Source: Symsagittifera roscoffensis
Lineage: Eukaryota > Xenacoelomorpha > Acoela > Convolutidae
NCBI RefSeq assembly: GCF_963678635.1
Contig: NC_087063.1
Coordinates: 34,820,540 to 34,884,539 of the forward strand
Length of the DNA: 64,000 nucleotides
Direction of reading: 5' to 3'
How positions within the stretch are numbered: position 1 is the first letter of the stretch; the number at the start of each line of letters is the position of its first letter. Shown in pieces: positions 1 to 10,900 of this stretch. The notes below the pieces were generated by a model that worked only from the letters and a program-made list of their open reading frames with translations, ran no database searches and was not told the origin of the DNA. The position numbers and the translations under genes were made by a program.

Positions 1-212
1 TTTTATTGCAATTTTGGGAATCACGAACTTGAATTTTTGTTTGTTTTTCGAGTCACTTTTTTTCAAAAACTGTTGTCCAGTCTGCTTATTTTACTATGAA
101 GGTCGAATATACCTAAGTTCAATCTTTTTGTTCAGATCCTTTTATCACACCACGCAGATAAAGAAACAACACTAATTTGAAAAAAAAATTTGGTATGTCT
201 TTTAAGACTAAG

Positions 213-851
213 GTCGGAACTTTGTGCTACTTGCACAGTTACCGGCTATCCTTGCTTTCATGTGAGTTTGACATATTTTAAGTTTCATTAAAGTTGTTCT
301 TGTTTGTAAAATTATCATTAATAGTTTCGAAATAACAAAATTTTGAACGGATATATTAATTGGACATTGCTAATTCAAGTCAAAGAATGTTTTTTTTGGT
401 CGATCATCAGACTGATGTAGAGAAAAATTTTGTATTCAGGTTTGACGCTAAACTCTGCATGGACGGGGCTGGAGACATATGCTGTGAAAAACAAGAACCC
501 ATCGCTGAGGTGAGTCGGGAGTTCTCGGAGAAACAACATACTAACTCCGACAGCTCAGAAACCTCGGAAAGCGATGAAATAGAACTGAAACAGGGTAAGA
601 ATGAAGCTGAGCAACCCGAGCAAGAAACGAGTGGAGCCGAAACAGACTTTTCACTCTCAGACGTCAACGACAAAGTGCTTAAAATCAAATTAGATGTCGG
701 ACATTACTCGGACACTTTAGACAGACTACTGGAAAGAAACAGACATCATTTGTGTCTGTCGCCAGCTAGTAGTGATGTATCTGTAGACTCGGTCGAGAAA
801 GCACCAACGCCAAAAACTATTCATTCTTCTTCATCGTCTAGCATGCTTTGA
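213..851 (+). CDS. 3' end of an unidentified gene (two candidate terminal exons)
   Basis: I do not recognise this protein. The terminal exon is read from a TTTTGTATTCAG acceptor at 437-439, so 440-851, ending in TGA. A preceding exon at 213-261 is proposed: it has an AG acceptor at 211-212 and a good GTGAGT donor at 262, and its phase (two bases left over) joins the terminal exon in frame. The joined reading gives a hydrophobic stretch (FVLLAQLPAILAF) that could be a membrane helix. About 137 residues follow, rich in Ser, Glu and Asp, with a short more conserved-looking piece (KIKLDVGHYSDTLDRLLERN) and a run of six Ser before the end. The tail looks like the cytoplasmic C-terminus of a membrane protein, but that is inference. 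The gene begins upstream of the window and is convergent with TRPM. The terminal exon is fairly secure; the upstream exon is less so. Confidence 0.55.
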
Positions 852-3632
852 CTTTCGTTATAAATATTTTGTAGAGAACAAATATTTTAAAATCTTTTTT
901 AAAAGTTCGCGACTGTCAATTCTAGAGAGTTTTCAGATTTCTGTCAAGTTTTTCAAATCTTTAAGTAATGGCCCAAACAAATATCATCTTTATTCTGTGG
1001 TTATTTTCTTTTGAGTTAGGTTCCAGACGCAATTTTTGTAGGTTTAATGAACTAATCAATAGCTCAGGAAAAGCAAAAAATACAGGAAAAGCGGAGCTTC
1101 ACATCACTTGCGATGCCAAAAAAAGCTAGCGTGGCGAGCTAGCCAAGAAAATGAAACGCAGGCCAATAAGTCGAAAGATGTCGAAAAAATCACAATTATG
1201 AAAATTTCAAAACTTTGCTTAAAATAATGTTCAGTTGGCGGCATACAGGAAAAAAACGTCGGCGTTACGTAAGCAATCAAAGATAACAATCGAATGAGAA
1301 CTACGCTGAAAAAACTTCGTAAACTCCAGCTGAGCCCAAATCAAAATTAAGAGCTATTAAACTCTGCAGTTAAGATTTTTCTTCTTCGGTGTGTTTCCAG
1401 AGAATAATTGTTGAAATTGTTTGTCCCTTCAAGAGCTCCAAAATTAGATCACTAAGCCGATGAAACAAGACGACACAGTTTAGACCGAATGAAATTTCTA
1501 AGCGAAAATTACAAAACTATGCAAAGTCAGGGTTAGTAAATTTACAAATTACAGGATTAAATAAAAAAACTTGCTAGTGAATTGAAAGTTGCCTGCAGTG
1601 CAAAAAAGTCGATGTGGCAATTAAGCCGACAAATCAGATGGGTTGGCAATCATCGCACTAACGGTAGACCGACAAACTTTTGTAAAAACAGTTTGAAAAA
1701 CCACAGGCCCTGACCGGATTCGAGCGAAGGTCCTTCGCCTCTCAGGCATAATCGATCTCTGACAAAGAATTTCGATTTGGCCATACTGTTAACTATCAAA
1801 AAAATTTTGTTAAACGATTTATTAACCCGAAAATACTGACATCTATATTCCAATTTAATATTCCGATATTTCTATTAAATTTCATTCCTGGCTTAACGTT
1901 TGCTGACACGGCAAATGCATGAAGTGGAGCTTTAAACATTATGTTGTTTTCGTAATTTAGGTACAAAACAATTCCACAAAACCATAAGCCATAATTTGCT
2001 CTAGGTGCTCTTGGCTTACTGGATAAGTCTCATGGAAAAGCAAAAATTTCTGTTCGGTTTCGCTAAAAATTGTTTAAAATCGAACACATCGCAATTGAAA
2101 ACTTCGTTTAGCTTTAATTCGGTATATCACTCGACTTAATTTGAAGTTTATTACGGGAACCTGAAAAAGAACACCTTATTTTATGTTGGAAAAAATACAT
2201 CAGAAAAAATAGTTCTTTTCCAGTCCATGTTCGGGGGGGGGGGCTAGATTTGCAATCAGCAACAGAATACAAGACAACACTGAAAGACAAAAACTAGGAC
2301 AGAAAATGTAATGATCACAAGACGACGTAAGCAGCATCAACAAAAAAAGGCTTGCCACGTGGGACGCCTGCCAGACGGTGCAAGTGGGCTGCGCACAGGA
2401 CGCCTAGAGCAAGAAACGGGGGTTCCGGAGAAGTACTAGGATGAAATTTCCCAAGGACTTAAAATTTCTCTTACAAACAGCTAAGGAGTCGCAACTTCTG
2501 TACGAAAAATGTTCGCAAACGGTTCTTTAGATTGATCTTTTCATCTCAGTGTTGATAGGGTAGATATCGAGAACATTTACAAGTTTCTTTTAAAAACGGT
2601 CAAACTTTCAAAACTTTATTTTCCGAAATCCACAACTTTTTCCTGCAAAAGTAGGTCGTTGCTGCTCAAGTAGAGGCGCTTCCTAAAACCGGCCTTTACG
2701 ATTGAACACTTAACCTGAGAAATGACAGAGTAGTTTTGAGAAAAGTTCATCAGAACGGTCAAAGTTCCATAACTTTGACTTTTTTGAAGGCCATTATTTT
2801 TTTCCAAAAGAAATTGGGCGTAGACAATTATAAAAAAAAACTTGTTGTTTCGATTAAACCTTTAATTTCAGATTTAGCAGGATAGCGAGAACCATGGCTT
2901 TTTGAGCGAAAAAAAACTTAGGTGTAACCGCTTATGCAGAAGAGATTCATGCAACCTTTAATTTCGATTCAAACCAAAATATCAGATTTGGGTCGGAAAT
3001 TTTCTGGAAACGTCAATAAGTTTCACTAAGCGGTCAAAAAAATCAAAATTGGCAGTCAATGACACTTATCTAGTTGGAGCTTTTTTAATTCATTTGCTCT
3101 GAGGTGCTCTTCTCAATTTGCTGAGACATTTCTCTCATATTGGGTTAAAGTTAGATAAAAAATTAACAGAACAAAAGTTGCTTAAATTTTTCCAGTATTA
3201 TCATTGGGCAATTGATTTTCGCGAAATTCGGAACCAAAATTGTACCCCAAAAATGGGTCAGCTTTGCTTTTTTGTTATTTACTTGCCTTTTGACAGTCGT
3301 CTCTTTCAGTCCTTGAATTATTTTTATCAGCTGCGGAAACCTCTTCGGATTTGACGTTTTGCTAGCTAGGTGAGTTTTTCTCAGACGTTAAAAATTCAGT
3401 TAAAGTTAAATTGAACACAAAAAGTTAGTAATATTAAAGTTACCCGAATTAAAAGCAAAAATATGGAAAATATCCCGCTGTTGTATATTTAACAGAATTA
3501 AGACAGTACAACAGAAATTAAAACTAGCACCATTATAGATTTCAACTGCCCTTCATTAACTTAATAATAACTAAAGCTGAATAACTAATTTTATCTTCTA
3601 AGTTCACAAATTGGTCCATATCTAAAGGGGCT
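852..3632. other. Intergenic region between convergent genes
   Basis: I find no convincing coding sequence here. It is AT-rich and carries fragments of dispersed repeats: a family-1 SINE tail-like piece near 1090-1140, a family-2 SINE near 1605-1765, and an 11-base G run at 2233-2243. It separates the 3' ends of the left plus-strand gene and the minus-strand TRPM gene, so both 3' UTRs should lie inside it. I saw no canonical polyadenylation signal close to either stop codon. Confidence 0.6.
1605..1765 (-). mobile_element. tRNA-derived SINE-like repeat, family 2, copy 1
   Basis: On the minus strand there is a box-B-like TCGAATCCGGTC (plus 1714-1725), followed by a body containing GTTTGTCGG and, on the plus strand, CGATGTGGCAATTAAGCCGACAAA. 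The same order of blocks recurs at about 25735-25920. Box A is degenerate. The tRNA origin is inferred from box B; the repeated nature is seen directly. Confidence 0.5.
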
Positions 3633-4968
3633 CTAAGGGTTATTCTGAACGTCTGTGGAGCTCCTTTCACTAGCAGCACTCTCTTCAACAAGGCAACTGA
3701 GGATATCTACTGCGGGAAAACTTGACTTGCCGACGGTCGGGTATCCCTGAGACTGACTGGATGCGTCTGGAGCTTCGGAACTCCATGGTGAAAATGGTTT
3801 CACAATTGGCGACCTTGGAAGCGTATCTACAGATGAACTTGAGCTTTTATGGTTACTGTTAGACGCTCGTTGTCTCTGAGCTGCCAGAGCTTGTTCGTTG
3901 AATGCGTCCTGAAGTATTCCGGATGAATTGGAAGACAGAAGCTGCGAAAGTGTGACATCATCGTCGTTTACTGGAACTTCGTCCACAATATTTGAAGCTT
4001 TGCGTGATCCCTCGCCATCATCGTCTTCATCTTCGTCGTCATCTAAGTTTTCGTCTTCAATATCGTCTTCATTTTCAAAATCAAGTTCTTCGTTCGAGTA
4101 ATTAATCTCTTCCTCGTGATTGTTGTCAACAATTGTTTGTCCATCAGTGTTATCATCTTCATCACTTTCACTTCCAACTTGAATCTTCACGCCTGGATTT
4201 GCATTGTCATCTTCAACTTCTCTACGTCTTCTCCTTGACCCGCGTCTGCGTCTATAGGACGAGTACCTAAACTTACGTCTCATAAACTCAGTCACTGCCA
4301 TTAGATGATTCTTTTCCGATCTCTTCTCTTTATCAATGATATCATCTCCCTCATCTCCTAGTGATGACATACTAGAGCGTTGTGGTTCCATGGACATGTA
4401 GTGGATTTCTATGTGATCTGTGATTGATAAGTAGTCGCGCTCTCTAAGGGGGAGCATGTGGTTTAAATATGCAGCGTATGCTTGTGAAGAGTAACTATGA
4501 TCATGATGTAATCCCTTGTTCGCAATTGATTGACTGGAGCTGAACATTTTGTTCAACGCTTCTCCTGAAACACTAAATTGGCGGTTGTTGAGACTGAACT
4601 TAGGAATCCGCCGGACAACTGGTGCTCCGTTTTGACTTTCACACGAATGAGTCCTTTCGTACGGCTTTTGAACTGCTGTTAAAAAAGGAGGGTTTGGACC
4701 TGTTCTACTATCTTCACTCGATTGCCTTTTAGGTTTCATAACCGAATTATTGTCGCTGAGATCCTGATTTGAGTCTCCAACTAAAGTTTGGTCCTGGATA
4801 TTTTCACTGTTTTCAGTCAACTTCTTTAACATTGAGAACATCATGTCGAGTTTCTCGTTGGTATTTCGGTTGATTTCTTCGATCTGATGTTCGAGGCTTT
4901 GCAGGGCTGTTCTATTAACCGCTATTTTGTCGTTAATGTCGACAAAACTGGATCCGAATTGCTCCGTC
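3633..4968 (-). CDS. TRPM: TRPM exon 13 (coiled coil and charged tail, stop)
   Basis: The acceptor TTTCGCAATTTTAG precedes G-ACG-GAG at 4968. The exon starts with a coiled-coil segment ([15 protein letters not shown] and following), as in all TRPM channels. About 400 less conserved residues follow: an Arg cluster ([15 protein letters not shown], about 1560-1580), an Asp/Glu-rich stretch (about 1600-1640) and a Ser-rich end. No kinase or Nudix fold is seen. The first ~22 nt of the exon lie inside a duplicated repeat (4947-5673). Confidence 0.9.
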
Positions 4969-7900
4969 CTAAAATTGCGAAATATAGCCATGAGATCCGA
5001 GTAAAAAAGTCAGTGAACCCACCAAACCTGCAAAAAAAAAAGATAATCGAAATTAATGAACCAATTCAGTACTCACTACAGCTGTTTCAGCCTTAGGGCA
5101 ATAACCATGGTCAACATAGTTAGAAAATGGGTACTGAATAATAAGATCAGCAACAACAGCAAGCTAAAAAAAAGTGAATTTTGCACTTCTTGGTAGCAAC
5201 TAACCTGAAAAAGAACCCAAAAATTAGGTGGTTATAAATTAAAAACAATTACTGAGAGAACATGCCCGAATTAATTGAAATAAAACTCTTCAAACAGATG
5301 CAAAGCTGAGCTTCGCACAACTTGCGATACAAAACAAGAAAGCCGCTAAAAATAAAAAATTGAAAAAATTTCGAAAATATCAAAAAAAAAATAGATACAT
5401 CAGAATGAATAAGACTAGTTTTGAAACAATAGAAGACAACCCAAGACAATAGAAAGTAAAATCAACATTGAAAAAAATTTTACCCAGCGGTAACAAAGCC
5501 GAAAAAACCTTTCTTGCAGAAGCCCTTTAAGCCGAAAAAATTCAACAAGACATAAAATTTGATTAAATCTCCTCACCCTCAATTACACACGCACACACAT
5601 ACACAAAAATTTTACTCGCTCGTCAAATGAAATAATATGAGGCCTCTAAGCCGACATAATATAGGCCGAAACCAAACTTTAGCAATCAATCTTTTGGATC
5701 ATCCCGTGACAATTAATAAAGGAACAAAGTTAGGTTTCTTTAAAGTTTTCACTCCTACGGAATCAAGTGAATTAATTCCTATAGATGCAAACATGCTTGC
5801 ACAAAATAAATTAACACAAGGAAAATTTTTTTCGGAACTCAATCAACTAGTCCAAGTCGATAAAAAAAGAAATGCACAGCACCACAAGACCAGAACCTGA
5901 ATATGAAAAACTTTGGTTCCCAACACCTGAAAATTGCCATGAGCCAGAAACATTGCCAAAGTTACAAAAACGAACTTTTTACTCAATTCAGGAATTGATG
6001 GACTTGATACGCTGGATATATCAAATCCAGATGATAAAAAACAAATCCATGAGCAATTTAATTGGAATGAAACGGCACTAGATACAGAACAGACATCAAA
6101 AATCAAGGAACTTCAGCTCGAGTTTTTTTGACATTTTTGCAAAACAGATTCGATGTTGGTTATAACACAGTGTTGAAAATAAAGCTAACACTTGAGCATA
6201 ATTTACCAAGTTATACAGAATCCACCAACGCCCATACACCTTAGGAAAGAACTATCAGTAGAAGTAGCTTTAATGCAATACTTTAACATAGTAACTACTT
6301 TACCAAATTCAATGTACAGCAGCACGATTTTTGCACAAAGAAAGACGTCAGGAAAATTGCGCAAAGTGTTTGATCTAAGACGAATAAATCATCTACTCCG
6401 ACATCATTACAATAATAATAACTTCCCAATTTCCAACATGACAGACCCAGTAAACCACTTTGCAGGGAAAAAAGACTTCACAAAACTTGACTGTTCACAA
6501 GCATATCGTTGTGCACAAATGGCATATCCGTTATCAGTACAACTGTTAGCTTTTAACTTTGCTTCACGCACCTTTGCATATAAATCTCTAGCTCAAGGCT
6601 TGAGTAAGCCATAGACAGGCTTTAGATGATTCATCAGATCATATCTAGACCCCTGTGTGACATCAGATCTATGTACACAATTCAAGGATGATATAGGCGC
6701 AGTAGTAACAGATTTTCGGAAACGATTCCAAATGTAAGGAAATTTTTTGAATGTTTGAGAAGTTAAGGATTGAAACTGTCACCAAAGAAAGGCCAGTTCG
6801 GAATGCCACCAATCTTTTTCTTGGGAAACATGATAACTGAAAAGGGATTACAACTTGAAGAGGAAAAAATTCTGAGAAACATGAGAATTCCACAGACAGT
6901 CAAGCAAACAAAAAAATTATTAGGCCTCGTTCAATTCTTTAGATCATTTCTACCTATTCTAGTTGAAAAACTAATGCCATTTTATAATCTTTTACGAAAA
7001 AACGTAGAGTTTAAGATAAACGAAGACCATCAAATTCTGAGAGATGATCTTTCAAAAGCAACAAAAACCACATTAAGATTAGTAAAACCTGATCAGCAGT
7101 ATGGATTACTCTGTGATGCTAGTTACCATATTAACGGTTTTGTTCTCATGATCGAGGATTATAATCAAAAAGGAAAAACTGACACCAAAGTTAAAAGTTA
7201 TGCACCAGTTTCATACGGTTCAAGACTATCTAACTCAGGTCAACTGAAAATATCAACTTATTGCAAGAGATTCCTAGCTTTGTATTTTGCACTGGAAAGT
7301 TTTTCAAACTACATTTGGGGATGCAAAAAACCTGTTATAATCCTAACGGATAATAAAAGCTTAACGTCATTTTTCGATGCCACCATCAATTTGGAATTTT
7401 TTGGACAGAGTGCTAACGTACAATATAGTGATTGCGCATTCACCAGGAAAGGCTAATGAGGCAGCTGATTTCCTTTCAAGAATGCAAACTGAACCAAACC
7501 AGACAGCAGAACTAGAGTTACAGGACTCCATTCCAACTAGAGACATTTTAGTTCACTCAAAAGCGAAAACACCAGATGTAACAATATCAAATTGCGAATT
7601 ACCTGAGGAAAATATTGCAAGTATTGAGGAAAATCAAATGAAACCAGATTTAGCAGAAGCCTTAAAATTTCAAATCAGTTTACTCTCAGAAGTATAAAAT
7701 GTTTTAAAGGTGAAAGAAACCGGAAGCTCACGAAAAATAAATGAGTTTTTTTCAAATAACAAGAGAAGTACAAGTTAATTCTATTCAAGATAGCGATCCA
7801 AAAAATAGCTCGATAATTTATAAAGATGAAATGCTACCTGTAGATCTATAAAACGAACAGAAAAAAGATCAGGACATTAAGGAAGTTGTTGAATGGATGG

Positions 7901-10900
7901 AAAAAGGATGTAATGAAGATTGACGTACTCTAGCTACGATCTTAAAAAGTATCGCAAAAACATGCTAAGATTCGAAATAATCGATGGGAAGCTGTATAGA
8001 AAATTTTAAGACGATACAGGGAAAGTAAGTCACCGACATGTGTGTGTACCAATAAACCTAAGAAGCGAGGAGTAATACAGAATCCACATTGCACCCAGAG
8101 GAGGTCATTTAGGAATAAGTAGGACAACTCAAGAATTTCGAAAACGGTTTTATTTCCCTGGTTTTACAGAATTTTTAGCTAGATATATCAGAAACTGTCA
8201 AACATGCTTAGCTGTAAAAAGAGCAACCTTCAGAGACCTCATAGAAATATACTGAGGTACGACACTGGATACGAATTGCTCCGTCCTAAAATTGCGCAAC
8301 ATAGCCATGAGATCCGAGTATAAACGTCCGTAAACCCACTAAACCTGCGAAAAAAAAAAAAATAATCGAAATTAATGAACCAATTCAGTACTCGCTACAG
8401 CTGTTTCAGCCTTAGGGCAATAACCATAGAATAATAAGATCAGCAACAACGGCAAGCTGAAAAGTGAATTTCGCACTTCTTGGTAGCAACTAACCTGAAA
8501 AAGAACCCAAAAATTAGGTGGCTATAATTTAAAAACAATTACTGAGAGAAAATGCCCGAATTAATGGAAATAAAACTCTTCAAACAGATGCAAAGCTGAG
8601 CTGAGCTTCGCACAACTTGCGATACAAAACAAGAAAGCCGCTAAATAAAAAAGATTGAAAAGATTTCGAAAATGTCAAAAAAAACTAGATATAACAGAAT
8701 GAATAAGACTAGTTTTGAAACAATAGAAGACAATAGAAAGTAAAATCAACATTGAAAGAAAATTTACCCAGCGGTTACAAAGCCGAAAATACCTTTCTTG
8801 CAGAAGCCCTTTAAGCCGAAAAAATTCAACAAGACATAAAATTTGATTAAATCTCCTCACCCTCAATTACACACGCACACACACATACACAAAAAATTTA
8901 CTCGCTCGTCAGATGAAACAATATGAGGCCTCTAAGCCGATATAATATAGGCCGAAACCTATTATAACAAAAAAAATCAAGTTGGTAAAAATACACCAAC
9001 GTCAAAAAAATCGAATAGGACAGATATTTAAAATGCTAACTAGCAGAAACTATTTTGTGCCTGTAAATTTGTTGCTAAAAAAGGTTTCCAGGAAATGAGT
9101 CTAGATGAGCCCATTGAACAAAGTTAATCACAGGAAAAAAGTCTAGTACCCGATTGCAAGAGTAATTATGACTAGAAAGACTAAATGAAGCACTGAATTT
9201 AAGTGGATAATTTCACCCATACATGTATCAATTTTGCGTTAGGGGAGAACGTTTTCTGTGTTACTTCTGGGGAAATGGTTCCCTTCATCCTAAGCATTCA
9301 CATTGCCGCTCTGATATTTTAGATCTAAATTTCAGTATGCTGCGGCGTTTGTTAATATGCTATTAACAAAAAAAATCTGAATGTCACCAAATATTTACCT
9401 CATAGAAGAGAAATGCAGCTGTCTAATGAAAAAAGTTACTTTGAGTTACTCGTATGAAAAACTTGCCACTTTATGACTATAGCTCCGCATTTCTAAGTTA
9501 GATTCTACTGTTCTTAGGTTACAAAAATAATGACGAAGTTTTTCGCATCATAATCAGCGCACTATATGAATAGCCTTAGACTTGAGCGGGACTGATCTAG
9601 ATGCAATTATTGGAAACAATAAACAAACAGATACGGGAAATAGAAGGAAGAGTGACAAAAACTCAAGGACATAACCGCTTCTAACCTCTGGTCGATGAGC
9701 TTGACGCGTTCGTTGCTGGACTGTCTGGAATCATGTTCAGTTCTGCGCAGGTAGTTGGCCAGACACTTGTTCTCGAACCCGTTCAGATCCAGCTCCTCCT
9801 CCCGACTCAGAAACAACTTCAGACCCTTGTCGTACGCGTGCAACTTGCGTCTCTTTACCACACATCTGAACATTTTCCATTTTGATATATATGCTGTTTA
9901 AGATATATGCTGCTATTGTTATCTTGAGTAAATTACACAATGAACAGACTGGGACATAATATGGAATTATTCTTGGGCGTTTATATCCGAAAACTTTTCA
10001 TACCTTTACTTAAACGAATATATTACCCGAGTGATGAAAATTAGCTAATAAATATATATTACCTGACGAAGAAGTAGACGTAGCTGATGAAAGTGAGTGG
10101 GGGAGGTACCACTGATTTGGTCTCGTGGTGCATGATAACATAGTAGCGCTGGTACTTCCACACTTCTTTCGTCATGGTGCGCACCTGGTTGTAGGTGTTG
10201 CTAAACAAATACAATTGACAAGACAAATGAAAGCATCAACAAGTTGGAGATTTTTCCAAGCCTTTAGTTTCATCTATATAATAAAAAGTGGGGCCTTTTG
10301 GACCAAGAAGACATCAAATTCCGCTTCCCAATAATCTAACTATGACAAATCAGTTTGAAGTGTGCACACCTTACAGCTTAAGTATGATTTTTCACTACTC
10401 ACTTAAAAACAGCGATGAGCAAATTCACAAGCAGAATGTTCTCTACTAGCAAGTAAATTGACATCAGAGCCGGCTCGATCCAGTGTCCGGTCACACATTC
10501 GGGAGAGTGATCCGTGCCACACTCGGGTGCTATCTCCATCGCATACACTTCCCCGTATATCATGAAGTAGGGGTGGAAGAAGATGTCTCTGATGTTCTTC
10601 CAGCGGAAGGGTTCATTCGGGTTCAAAATTGACTGTCTTACTGTACCATAACAGGAGAGCACCAGGAACATGAACACCATGAAAGATATCATGTCCAACA
10701 TCTAAACGGAAAATTCATCCTAGACTAATTCAAATATTTCACATTTCTATGGATCATTAGTGGCCGTTATTCTTCACAAAAAGCATTCTATAACCTCTGT
10801 TTGAGATACCGGTTTACTGAAATGAGCCATACTGTTCCCAGTTAGCTGAAAGTGACTGAGTGCAACATGTCTTACCATCTGCGCAATGATCTGCACGAAG

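Larger units (their letters stand above)
5674..8266 (+). mobile_element. Ty3/gypsy retrotransposon remnant, truncated at both ends (TRPM intron 12)
   Basis: Plus-strand pol fragments occur in order across several frames: a protease/RT linker ([19 protein letters not shown], 5688-5744), RT, RNase H and an integrase zinc-binding domain. Gag and the protease active site are missing at the left, and the integrase core is missing at the right. Frames change at about 5880, 6620 and 7400 and in-frame stops follow 7697, so the element is dead. It lies antisense to TRPM. Confidence 0.9.

Noticed and set aside
5585-5605. CA-rich microsatellite near 5587 and again near 8873 as independent features
   Set aside because: Both are part of direct repeats A and A' and need no separate explanation.
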